In this document: positions 1 through 5,466 of the stretch, one piece after another
Layout: every line of letters starts with the position of its first letter
How positions within the stretch are numbered: the first letter of the stretch is position 1
Assembly: GCA_009839535.1 (NCBI GenBank)
Contig: VXPN01000278.1
Location: 1 to 7,261, forward strand
Direction of reading: 5' to 3'
Length of the DNA: 7,261 nt
Source: Boseongicola sp. SB0662_bin_57
GTDB taxonomy: Bacteria > Pseudomonadota > Alphaproteobacteria > Rhodobacterales > Rhodobacteraceae
The notes under the pieces: generated by a model
The model's input: only the letters and a program-made list of their open reading frames with translations
Databases searched by the model: none
What the model was told of the DNA's origin: nothing
Program-made: the position numbers and the translations under genes

Positions 1-167
1 ACTTGCCCGTCAACTACTTCACTGGTGACGATCCGGATGCCGAACCGATGAACCGTTGGAGAAGCCATGCGCATCTCCTGTTCGGCAACTGGGTTTCGGA
101 AATCTACCTCACGACACCTTTCGACATGAATCGCATCGGCGAAGAATCGACCGATCTCCGCAATTGA
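1..167 (+). CDS. metA: Homoserine O-acyltransferase (MetA family), C-terminal 54 residues, 5' end outside window
   Basis: The open frame enters from the left edge (first full codon at 3) and stops at TGA 165-167. It encodes the C-terminus of a MetA/HTS-family enzyme, which acylates homoserine in the first committed step of methionine synthesis in the cytoplasm. The recognisable part is the block reading NYFTGDDPDAEP, then NRWRSHAHLLFGNWVSEIY, then TTPFDMNRIG. This matches the family's usual C-terminal signature of a YFP-DDP-like loop, a W-R-x-H-A-H-LL-x-NW helix and a final TTP(Y/F)D. The active-site Cys, His and Glu lie upstream and cannot be seen. Many alphaproteobacterial members use acetyl-CoA rather than succinyl-CoA, and this fragment cannot decide which. 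No clear terminator follows the stop. The family call is strong; acyl-donor specificity is open. Confidence 0.9.
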   Translation, partial: LPVNYFTGDDPDAEPMNRWRSHAHLLFGNWVSEIYLTTPFDMNRIGEESTDLRN

Positions 168-281
168 TCAAGGACGGGTTTCGCGCCAGCGAGAGACATC
201 CGGTCAGAAATCTCAGCCTTCCGTAACATTGTCCGCAAGGCCCAATCACCGATGCCGGCAGTCGTCGCGGGCTTCCATGGA

Positions 282-310
282 TTGCGCCTGCGCCGCTCCG
301 TGCCTAGATA
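282..310 (+). promoter_or_regulatory. Possible sigma-70 promoter for the TetR gene
   Basis: The -35-like box TTGCGC (282-287) and the -10-like box TAGATA (305-310) are separated by exactly 17 bp. Each matches four of the six consensus bases. A start near 317 would give a leader of about 185 nt before the TetR start at 504, containing the inverted repeat at 455-467. The spacing is ideal, but box quality in a GC-rich genome is weak evidence on its own. Confidence 0.35.
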
Positions 311-334
311 CTGGACAAAATTAAGGCGCTTAAC

Positions 335-511
335 ATGATCCGTTCTTGCGAAGGAACCACATCGGCTTTCCGAAATGCCGTCGGACAAGATGGTGCGTGT
401 CTCGACGCCACCGGCAGAGGACCCGGCATCGGTTGGATCGGACCCGACCATGCGTCACGAAACGTGATCGCGCGGACGCTCTCGAAGTTCTCAGCCCGCC
501 GGAATGGCTAA
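335..511 (+). CDS. Doubtful 58-aa ORF overlapping the start of the TetR gene
   Basis: ATG at 335 follows an AAGG (Shine-Dalgarno-like, about 8 nt spacing) and lies some 20 bp after the expected start of the promoter at 282-310. The frame stops at TAA 509-511, overlapping the first eight bases of the TetR gene. The predicted peptide is small, soluble and basic (begins MIRSCEGTTS, ends KFSARRNG) and I recognise no family. Third-position G/C looks lower than in the neighbouring real genes, especially in the first half, and the inverted repeat at 455-467 sits inside it. It could be a translated leader coupled to the repressor, or chance. Confidence 0.18.
   Translation: MIRSCEGTTSAFRNAVGQDGACLDATGRGPGIGWIGPDHASRNVIARTLSKFSARRNG
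455..467. promoter_or_regulatory. Operator-like inverted repeat TCACG-AAA-CGTGA
   Basis: A perfect dyad of two 5-bp arms (455-459 and 463-467) surrounds a 3-bp centre, 36 bp before the TetR start codon. The flanking GCG and CGC would extend it if one base (T468) is skipped. TetR-family repressors usually bind such dyads close to their own gene and repress themselves, so this is the best local candidate for autoregulation. It lies well downstream of the promoter proposed at 282-310, which would require either a roadblock mechanism or a nearer promoter that I cannot see. Confidence 0.35.
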
Positions 512-1121
512 GCGCGGCTATCATCACGGCGACCTCCGCCGAGCGCTCGTCGACGCGGCGCTGAAACTGATCGAGGAGAAGGGACCGACGGGCTTCACGC
601 TTTCGGAAGCGGCAAAACTGGCCGGCGTGACGCCTGCTGCCGTCTACCGTCACTTCGAAGGTCGCGATGACCTGATTGCCGAGATTGCCCGACAGGGATT
701 CGAGATCTTCGCCGACCTCATGGAATATGCATACGAAACCGGACAGCCCTCGTCCCTTGCGTCGTTCGAGGCGACAGGTCACGCATATCTCGCCTTTGCC
801 CGACGGCATCCTGGACATTACGTTGCCATGTTCGAGAGCGGGATCTCGATCAACCGAACGCCAGAGCTCGCGCAGGTTGCACAACGTGCCTTCGACGTTC
901 TGGAGAAAGCCGCCGCCGAACTGTCAAAGAACATCCCTTCCGACAAGCGCCCGCCACCGCAAATGTTCTCCGCACATGTCTGGGCGCTTAGCCATGGCGT
1001 CGTCGAGCTCTTTGCGCGCGGCGCACCCGGCACCAAGTCGCCCTTCCCGCCAGAAGACCTGCTCGAAGCCGGCATAGGGATCTACCTGCGCGGGCTCGGG
1101 CTGATCGACCGGGACGAGTGA
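504..1121 (+). CDS. TetR/AcrR-family transcriptional regulator with WHG-type C-terminal domain
   Basis: This 205-aa protein is of normal TetR length. The N-terminal DNA-binding domain spans about residues 10-60. Its helix-turn-helix is seen in TLSEAAKLAGVTPAAVYRHF (32-51), followed by the typical GRDDLIAEI. The C-terminal ligand-binding half carries W-A-L-S-H-G-V-V-E-L (160-169), close to the W-H-G signature of the TetR_C_33/WHG group, so the inducer is unknown. An in-frame TGA at 465-467 rules out a longer protein, and ATG 504 is the first start after it. The ribosome site is weak (GGA directly upstream). The next gene is 163 bp downstream and is not an obvious target such as an efflux pump or acyl-CoA enzyme. 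Self-regulation through the dyad at 455-467 is an inference. Confidence 0.95.
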   Translation: MAKRGYHHGDLRRALVDAALKLIEEKGPTGFTLSEAAKLAGVTPAAVYRHFEGRDDLIAEIARQGFEIFADLMEYAYETGQPSSLASFEATGHAYLAFARRHPGHYVAMFESGISINRTPELAQVAQRAFDVLEKAAAELSKNIPSDKRPPPQMFSAHVWALSHGVVELFARGAPGTKSPFPPEDLLEAGIGIYLRGLGLIDRDE

Positions 1122-1154
1122 CGGTGCAGGCTAACGGGCTCGTCCTGCCGACAA

Positions 1155-1174
1155 TCCTCGCAATCTGGCGAGGA
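1155..1174 (+). terminator. Hairpin after the TetR gene, possible terminator
   Basis: A perfect 7-bp stem, TCCTCGC (1155-1161) with GCGAGGA (1168-1174), closes a 6-nt loop, 33 bp after the TetR stop. The stem is GC-rich and stable but no T run follows, so intrinsic termination is not shown. It may only be a processing or pausing structure. Confidence 0.3.
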
Positions 1175-1284
1175 CAGGGCGCGAAGGCAACCGGTAGCCG
1201 CGGATCGCCGGGATCGTGCTCCGGCTTGCAGCGGCGCCGGCAGGCGGACTGGCAAAGGATGCCGTCGCTGCCTATCTACATGAC

Positions 1285-1866
1285 ATGGACTTCGAACAGT
1301 TTCCCCGCCTCGCCTATCTGCTGCTCCTGCTGACCGCCGTCGGCGGGTGGTTCATTGCGGAGAACAGGACGTCCCTTGGCAAGTCGTTGCGCATGTTCCT
1401 GGCGTGGGGGCTGATCTTCCTTGGCGTCGTGGCCGTGTACGGGCTCTGGGGTGACATTCGCCGCGACATCGTTCCGCGCCAGTCAGTGCTTTCGGACGGA
1501 TCGTCGATTCACGTGCCTCGCGGACGCGGCGGACATTTTTTCCTCAAGGTCGACGTGAACGGCACGCCAGTCGACTTCATCGTCGACACGGGTGCCACGG
1601 AAGTGGTGCTGTCGCTTGACGACGCGCGCCGCGCAGGATTTGACCCGGACAACCTGGCGTTTCTGGGCACGGCTCGCACGGCAAACGGACCGGTCAAGAC
1701 CGCCTTTGCCACGGCAGATGTCATGTCGCTGGGGCCGGTTCGCTTCGATCGGGTGCGCGTGGCCGTGAACAGCGGAGACATGGACGACTCGCTTCTCGGA
1801 ATGAGCTTTCTGTCGAGATTCGAGCGGCTCGAGATATCCGACGAAGGCTTGATCCTGACGCCTTGA
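1285..1866 (+). CDS. Membrane-anchored retropepsin-like aspartic protease (TIGR02281 / clan AA type)
   Basis: The protein is 193 aa from the chosen ATG. Two hydrophobic segments, about residues 9-25 (LAYLLLLLTAVGGWFIA) and 37-54 (MFLAWGLIFLGVVAVYGL), anchor it in the inner membrane, and a soluble domain starts near residue 72. That domain has the retropepsin catalytic motif V-D-T-G-A-T (Asp101), the hydrophobic strand EVVLS after it, the flap-side T-A-N-G-P (132-136) and the closing L-L-G-M-S-F-L (170-176). One copy of DTG implies that the active enzyme is a dimer. Substrates of this family in alphaproteobacteria are not established. A longer frame begins at GTG 1216, but relatives typically begin just before the R-L-A-Y-L-L segment, so I prefer ATG 1285 despite a poor ribosome site. 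It converges on holC 38 bp away. Confidence 0.92.
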   Translation: MDFEQFPRLAYLLLLLTAVGGWFIAENRTSLGKSLRMFLAWGLIFLGVVAVYGLWGDIRRDIVPRQSVLSDGSSIHVPRGRGGHFFLKVDVNGTPVDFIVDTGATEVVLSLDDARRAGFDPDNLAFLGTARTANGPVKTAFATADVMSLGPVRFDRVRVAVNSGDMDDSLLGMSFLSRFERLEISDEGLILTP

Positions 1867-1868
1867 GC

Positions 1869-1903
1869 GGCATGTTCCCCGAGAGGGGCATTCGCTGCAT
1901 GCC
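1869..1903. terminator. Nested inverted repeat, possible bidirectional terminator
   Basis: GGCATG (1869-1874) pairs with CATGCC (1898-1903). Inside lies a tight CCCC-GAGA-GGGG hairpin (1877-1888). The whole structure fills the 38-bp space between the stop of the protease gene (1866) and the stop of holC (1905 on the minus strand). Its place between convergent genes suits a shared terminator. It lacks a clear T tract on either side, and the two stems are separated by unpaired bases, so strength is uncertain. Confidence 0.45.
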
Positions 1904-1904
1904 A

Positions 1905-2369
1905 CTATTTCGGCTTCGGATTGCTTTCCGCCTTCTTGGTCCAGCGCCCCTGATCCTCAGTCCAGTATTGCGCCTCCGCACCTGCCTCGGTCAGTGTCCG
2001 CCACTGCTCGCGTGCATGCTCGACGGCCTCGGCATCTGCACCGTTGAACAGGATGCAGACCCTGTCTTTCGCCTCGACCTCCCCGATGCTGACATCCGCC
2101 CCATCCACGCTGATCAGGCAAGCCGGATCGTTGCCTGGCTCTCCCGTCGTCAGGAGCACGGGCTGCTCGCTGTCATGCGAACCGCCGGCAATGCCATGGG
2201 GCAGGAACCCGTCGCCCAGCCAGAGCTGCCGGTCCAGGCGCTCAAGAAGAGATTCCTCGCGCGCACGAACGGCAACCCGCCAACCCGCCTCAAGCGACTT
2301 GCCGATCAGAACCGGCAGCGTCGCCTCAAGTGGACGCTTGGTCAGGTGATAGAAGTAGGCCGCCCCCAT
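1905..2369 (-). CDS. holC: DNA polymerase III subunit chi
   Basis: This 154-aa protein, the usual size for chi, belongs to the clamp-loader complex. Chi pairs with psi and binds single-stranded DNA-binding protein, tying the replicase to SSB-coated template. Visible family blocks are the start MGAAYFYHLT, LEAGWRVAVRA (27-37), LLERLDRQLWLGDGFLPHG (41-59), and the C-terminal part KDRVCILFNG (101-110) followed by AREQWRTLTEAGAEAQYW (119-136). The frame stays open upstream to TTG 2438 and has another ATG at 2387. I chose ATG 2369 because chi proteins of this group begin with M-G-x-A-x-F-Y-H-L-T; its ribosome site is weak. In E. coli and many other proteobacteria holC follows pepA, but pepA is absent here. 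No psi gene (holD) is present in the window. Confidence 0.93.
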   Translation of the reverse strand: MGAAYFYHLTKRPLEATLPVLIGKSLEAGWRVAVRAREESLLERLDRQLWLGDGFLPHGIAGGSHDSEQPVLLTTGEPGNDPACLISVDGADVSIGEVEAKDRVCILFNGADAEAVEHAREQWRTLTEAGAEAQYWTEDQGRWTKKAESNPKPK

Positions 2370-2476
2370 CAGCAGGCACCACGGCATTCCAACCGGCCAG
2401 ATGCCAAGGCGATTCGCCCTGACCGGAACTGAGCGCAACCAATGGCGGCTTCGGCGGCTGCGGAACGACCGTCCAT
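2369..2476 (-). CDS. Doubtful 35-aa upstream ORF overlapping the holC start
   Basis: An ATG at 2474-2476 (minus strand) opens a 35-codon frame whose TGA (2371-2369) overlaps the holC ATG as TGATG, a common coupling arrangement. An AAGGAG ribosome-site match lies at 2495-2490, but it is 13 nt from the ATG, longer than usual. The peptide (MDGRSAAAEAAIGCAQFRSG...) resembles no family I know. It is either a coupling leader for the weakly initiated holC or chance. Confidence 0.15.
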   Translation of the reverse strand: MDGRSAAAEAAIGCAQFRSGRIALASGRLECRGAC

Positions 2477-2857
2477 GGCGAATTCGAATCTCCTTCGGGT
2501 CCGCTCCAACCTACAGGATTTCAAGCGCAGGTGGAATCCTCGATTTTGAGCGGCAGTCCATCATGGCTGATCCGGTGCGTGTCGCGCTTGCTCCGGATCC
2601 GGGTCAGGCAGGTCAGTTGCACGCACCTTCGGTTGAAGGGATGTTTGGGATCGCTCCAACGACGGCGGAAAGGTACGCAGTGCCGTCAAAGAGCGGGAAT
2701 CCTGTGGCCGCCCAGGGTTTCCGTGCGTCCGGTTTCCCCGGCAAAGCGCCGCGAATCGCACATCCGCGCGTCCCCGCGCACGCCCGCCGCGCGTCTGCAT
2801 CGATCCTTGAAACGCGGGGAGGCTCCCGTCTTCACCATGCCCTTCGCTGCGCGTGGG

Positions 2858-2873
2858 CCGGACAAACGTCCGG
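2858..2873. repeat. Perfect inverted repeat CCGGAC-AAAC-GTCCGG
   Basis: Two 6-bp arms (2858-2863 and 2868-2873) flank a 4-base AAAC loop within the gene-free stretch. It could form a small RNA hairpin or act as a dyad protein-binding site. No T run follows, so it is not called a terminator. Confidence 0.4.
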
Positions 2874-2898
2874 TCGGCGTGACGCGGCCAATGCTCGA

Positions 2899-2916
2899 TC
2901 AGGAAGGACTTCCTGA
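2899..2916. repeat. Perfect inverted repeat TCAGGAAG-GA-CTTCCTGA
   Basis: Eight-base arms (2899-2906 and 2909-2916) surround a 2-base centre, 25 bp after the previous dyad. As RNA it would fold with the innermost pair open. As DNA it is a near-continuous 18-bp palindrome of the size bound by dimeric regulators. Function unknown. Confidence 0.45.
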
Positions 2917-3190
2917 CCTGAACCAGGACCGCTGAGGCAGGAGCCAGAGAGATGCCTGCGACAATCCTGGAGAGGCAGGCTGCGGCCCGTCCGGCAACAT
3001 GTCGGGCGCTTCGGCCATCATTTGGGATCGAGCGGGTGCTGGCCTGGATCGACCCCGAAGCCCCAAGACTTGCTCAAGTGTCGCAGGCGGACGGAGACCT
3101 GCCTCACCTGCGGGGCAGCTGCCCGGCGGCTGCAATTTCGCCAAGGTCGCGTTGGCGAGATCTTGCGGAACCGGAACGCGCCAATCATGT

Positions 3191-3218
3191 TTTACCTGCA
3201 AGGCCTTTGGTCTAGACT
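3191..3218 (+). promoter_or_regulatory. Weak candidate promoter for the lptFGD operon
   Basis: TTTACC (3191-3196) and TAGACT (3213-3218) are 16 bp apart, each with four consensus matches. The predicted start near 3225 would fall on the lptF ribosome site (AGGA 3224-3227), leaving almost no leader. The real promoter may therefore lie elsewhere in the gene-free stretch upstream. Confidence 0.2.
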
Positions 3219-3232
3219 CCGACAGGATCGCG

Positions 3233-4369
3233 ATGGACCTCATGCTCCGACGATTTGACAGATACCTGCTTGCCCAGTTGCTGATGCTCTTCGGCTTCTT
3301 CGCACTTGTGCTCGTGCTGATCTACTGGATCAACCGGGCGGTCGTGCTCTTCGACCAGCTCATCGCGAACGGCGAGTCAGCCGTGGTCTTCCTGGAATTC
3401 ACGGCACTTTCGCTTCCCAACGTGGTTCGGCTCGTCCTGCCCGTCGCGGCCTTTGCGGCCTCGCTCTACGTGACGAACAGGCTGATGTCGGAAAGCGAAC
3501 TCGTGGTTGTCCAGGCAACCGGTCTCTCGCCCGCACGACTGATCCGACCGGTCCTGATCTTCGGATGCATCGTGTTTGTCATGTCGTCAGTGCTCGCCCA
3601 CGTCCTGGTGCCTGCAAGCCAGGCCCGCCTCAGCGAACGGAGCGCCGAGATTGCCGAGAACATGACCGCCCGGCTTCTGCGCGAGGGACAGTTCCTGCAC
3701 CCTGCCGCCGGGATCACCTTCTATATCCGCGAAATCTCCAGTATCGGAGCGCTTCAGGACGTCTTCCTGTCCGACGCGCGCAACCCTGAACGCCCGGTCG
3801 CCTATTCGGCCCGCGAGGCCCTGCTGATCCGCGGCGAGCAAGCGCCCAGCCTTGTCATGATCGACGGCATGGCGCAAAGCTATGGCATCGGCAGCAAGCG
3901 GCTGTCAGTCACCCGCTTCGACGACTTCACCCTTGACCTCTCCGATCTGGTTGAAAGCGGCGCCCTGACACAACGCAGGCCCCGAGAACTTCCCACATCC
4001 GCGCTGCTTGACGCCGGCGACGACGTCCAGGCCCTGACGGGCGCGACCCATTCGACCCTTGTCGCAGAGGCGCATGAGCGATTCAGCGACGCATTGAACG
4101 GGCTGGTCGCACCGCTCTTTGCCTTCGCCGCGCTGATGGTGGGCGGGTTTTCCCGATTTGGTGTCTGGCGGCAAAGCATCGGGACAGTCATCGGATTGAT
4201 CCTGATTCAGCTGGTCACGCAAATTGGCCAGGGAACCGTGCGAACCGACGCGGCCAACTGGCCGCTTGCCTACACGGGTCCCCTTGTGGGGCTGCTCGCG
4301 GCATTCGGGTTTCTCTACATCGCGGCGCGGCCAGGAATTCTGGCTCGCGCGAAGCAGGCCGCACCATGA
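3233..4369 (+). CDS. lptF: LPS export ABC transporter permease LptF
   Basis: This 378-aa inner-membrane protein is one half of the LptF-LptG pair that, with the ATPase LptB, lifts LPS out of the inner membrane and passes it to the periplasmic bridge. The family layout is clear. There are three N-terminal membrane segments (about 12-33, 55-80, 103-125), a periplasmic beta-jellyroll (about 127-280) and three C-terminal segments (about 287-307, 315-336, 345-366). The loop between segments 2 and 3 reads SESELVVVQATGLSP (86-100), the coupling region that contacts LptB. The frame is open back to 2999, but the extra 78 residues are not LptF-like. ATG 3233 has AGGA five bases upstream, fits relatives that begin just before R-F-D-R-Y, and is preferred over ATG 3242. 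Its stop overlaps the lptG start by four bases. Confidence 0.97.
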   Translation: MDLMLRRFDRYLLAQLLMLFGFFALVLVLIYWINRAVVLFDQLIANGESAVVFLEFTALSLPNVVRLVLPVAAFAASLYVTNRLMSESELVVVQATGLSPARLIRPVLIFGCIVFVMSSVLAHVLVPASQARLSERSAEIAENMTARLLREGQFLHPAAGITFYIREISSIGALQDVFLSDARNPERPVAYSAREALLIRGEQAPSLVMIDGMAQSYGIGSKRLSVTRFDDFTLDLSDLVESGALTQRRPRELPTSALLDAGDDVQALTGATHSTLVAEAHERFSDALNGLVAPLFAFAALMVGGFSRFGVWRQSIGTVIGLILIQLVTQIGQGTVRTDAANWPLAYTGPLVGLLAAFGFLYIAARPGILARAKQAAP

Positions 4370-5466
4370 CGCTTCACCTCTATTTCGCGCGCAAGTTCTT
4401 GAAGAACTTCCTTTATGTCTTCTTCATCCTCTTTGCGATTCTGACACTTACCGCCCTCATCGAACAGATCCGGCGGTTCGGTGGCTTCGACGATGCCGGC
4501 TTTGGCGCGCTGCTTGTTCTCGCGTTCCTGAGCGTGCCCGAAGACCTCTACAAAGTTCTTCCGCTCATCATGATCCTGGCGACGGTCAGCATGGTTCTCG
4601 GGCTTGCCCGGTCTTCGGAACTCGTGGTCACCCGCGCCGCCGGGCGTCCGGCGCTCGAGAGCCTGATAGCGCCGGTCCTGCTGGCTTTCCTTATCGGCGT
4701 CTTCGCCGTCGCTGCCATGAACCCGATCGTGGCTGCGACTCAACGACAGCACGAAGCCCAAGTGGCCCGTCTTTCCGGTGCGTCGTCGACTCTCTCGGTC
4801 ACGGCGGACGGGTTCTGGCTTCGCCAGGGTTCGCGCGAAGGACAAACGGTCATTCGCGCGAGCAGCTCGAACCTCGACGGCACAAGCCTCTTCGACGTCA
4901 CGTTCCTCGGCTACGCGCCCGACAGCAAACCGACATATCGCATCGAAGCAGAGCGCGCCCTGCTCGTCCCCGGCGCGTGGCGGATTTCCGGTGCGAAGGA
5001 ATGGCGATTCGATACCGGTGCGCCCATCCCGGAAGTCGAAAGCGTCGAGATGCAGGAGATGGTCCTCGCATCCAACTTGACGCGTGACCAGATTCTCGAC
5101 AGCTTCGGCACGCCAAGCGCCATTCCGATCTGGGAATTGCCCGCCTTCATCGCCCGGCTGGACGCGGCCGGCTTCTCGGCACGAAATCACCGAACGTTCT
5201 TCCATATGGAACTTGCGTTGCCGCTGCTCCTGACCGCAATGGTGCTCGTCGGCGCCGGCTTCACGATGCGCCACACGCGAATGGGGCGCACGGGGCTAAT
5301 GGTCATGACGGCTCTCGGTCTCGGGTTTCTCTTCTATTTCATCAGGAACTTTGTCGCGGTCCTTGGAGAAAACGGCCAGATCCCGATCATCATGGCCGCA
5401 TGGCTTCCACCCATCGCGATACTGCTGCTGCCGCTTGCACTGCTCCTGCACCTGGAGGATGGATGA
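4366..5466 (+). CDS. lptG: LPS export ABC transporter permease LptG
   Basis: This 366-aa protein is the partner of LptF in the LptB2FG transporter and has the same fold. Membrane segments lie at about 11-32, 49-80, 99-124, 280-299, 308-330 and 338-362, with a periplasmic jellyroll at about 125-270. The cytoplasmic coupling stretch ARSSELVVTRAAG (81-93) parallels that of LptF. The periplasmic domain accepts LPS from the membrane cavity and hands it to the bridge. Its ATG overlaps the lptF TGA (4366-4369), so translation is probably coupled and the two subunits made in similar amounts. The ribosome site is only modest, consistent with re-initiation. The same ATGA overlap joins it to lptD downstream. 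LptA, LptC and LptB genes are not in this window. Confidence 0.97.
   Translation: MTLHLYFARKFLKNFLYVFFILFAILTLTALIEQIRRFGGFDDAGFGALLVLAFLSVPEDLYKVLPLIMILATVSMVLGLARSSELVVTRAAGRPALESLIAPVLLAFLIGVFAVAAMNPIVAATQRQHEAQVARLSGASSTLSVTADGFWLRQGSREGQTVIRASSSNLDGTSLFDVTFLGYAPDSKPTYRIEAERALLVPGAWRISGAKEWRFDTGAPIPEVESVEMQEMVLASNLTRDQILDSFGTPSAIPIWELPAFIARLDAAGFSARNHRTFFHMELALPLLLTAMVLVGAGFTMRHTRMGRTGLMVMTALGLGFLFYFIRNFVAVLGENGQIPIIMAAWLPPIAILLLPLALLLHLEDG

Larger units (their letters stand above)
168..503. other. Intergenic leader between metA and the TetR gene
   Basis: This stretch of about 336 bp has no convincing protein gene. It holds a possible sigma-70 promoter (282-310), a 58-codon ORF that may or may not be translated (335-511) and a perfect short inverted repeat (455-467). 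A weak hairpin at 179-194, with a 6-bp stem that includes one G-T pair, follows metA but has no T tract, so I do not call it a terminator. The minus-strand open frame covering 104-451 runs through the end of metA, resembles nothing I know and is taken as chance. Confidence 0.6.
2370..3232. other. 863-bp stretch without a convincing gene, between divergent holC and lptF
   Basis: Open frames here (for example + 2401-2916, + 2531-2935, + 2999-3232, - 2561-2800, - 2899-3243) are rich in Arg, Pro and Ser, overlap one another on both strands, show no domain and lack the third-position bias of the neighbouring genes. An ORF at 2952-3215 has a fair ribosome site (GGAG about 8 nt before its ATG), but its 87-aa product is unrecognised and its codon use is weak. 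The stretch holds short perfect palindromes at 2593-2602 (CCGGATCCGG), 2858-2873, 2899-2916 and 3113-3124 (GGGCAGCTGCCC). A 6-bp inverted repeat, AGGATT/AATCCT, spans 2515-2540 and is followed by ATTTT. Pseudogene debris, a noncoding RNA or plain spacer are all possible. This is where pepA lies in many relatives, and I see no pepA motif. Confidence 0.6.

Noticed and set aside
179..194. Hairpin after metA as a terminator
   Set aside because: The stem is short, includes a G-T pair and is not followed by a T tract.
104..451. 115-aa minus-strand frame across the metA end and leader
   Set aside because: It runs antisense through the conserved metA C-terminus and its product resembles no known family.
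2401..2935. Plus-strand frames of 171 and 134 aa in the gene-free stretch
   Set aside because: They overlap each other in different frames, the first begins antisense to the upstream region of holC, and neither shows a domain or the codon bias of neighbouring genes.
2952..3215. 87-aa ORF with a fair ribosome site upstream of lptF
   Set aside because: Third-position G/C is well below that of neighbouring genes and the product is unrecognised. The ribosome site alone is not enough to call a gene.
2999..3232. N-terminal extension of lptF by 78 residues
   Set aside because: The extension is unlike any LptF N-terminus and lacks a ribosome site at its start. ATG 3233 has AGGA at ideal spacing and matches the family start.
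4224..5274. Long open frames overlapping lptF/lptG (+ 4224-5087 and - 4315-5274)
   Set aside because: These are out-of-frame or antisense shadows of lptG, with Arg/Asp/Glu-rich composition typical of GC-rich mirror frames and no domain.
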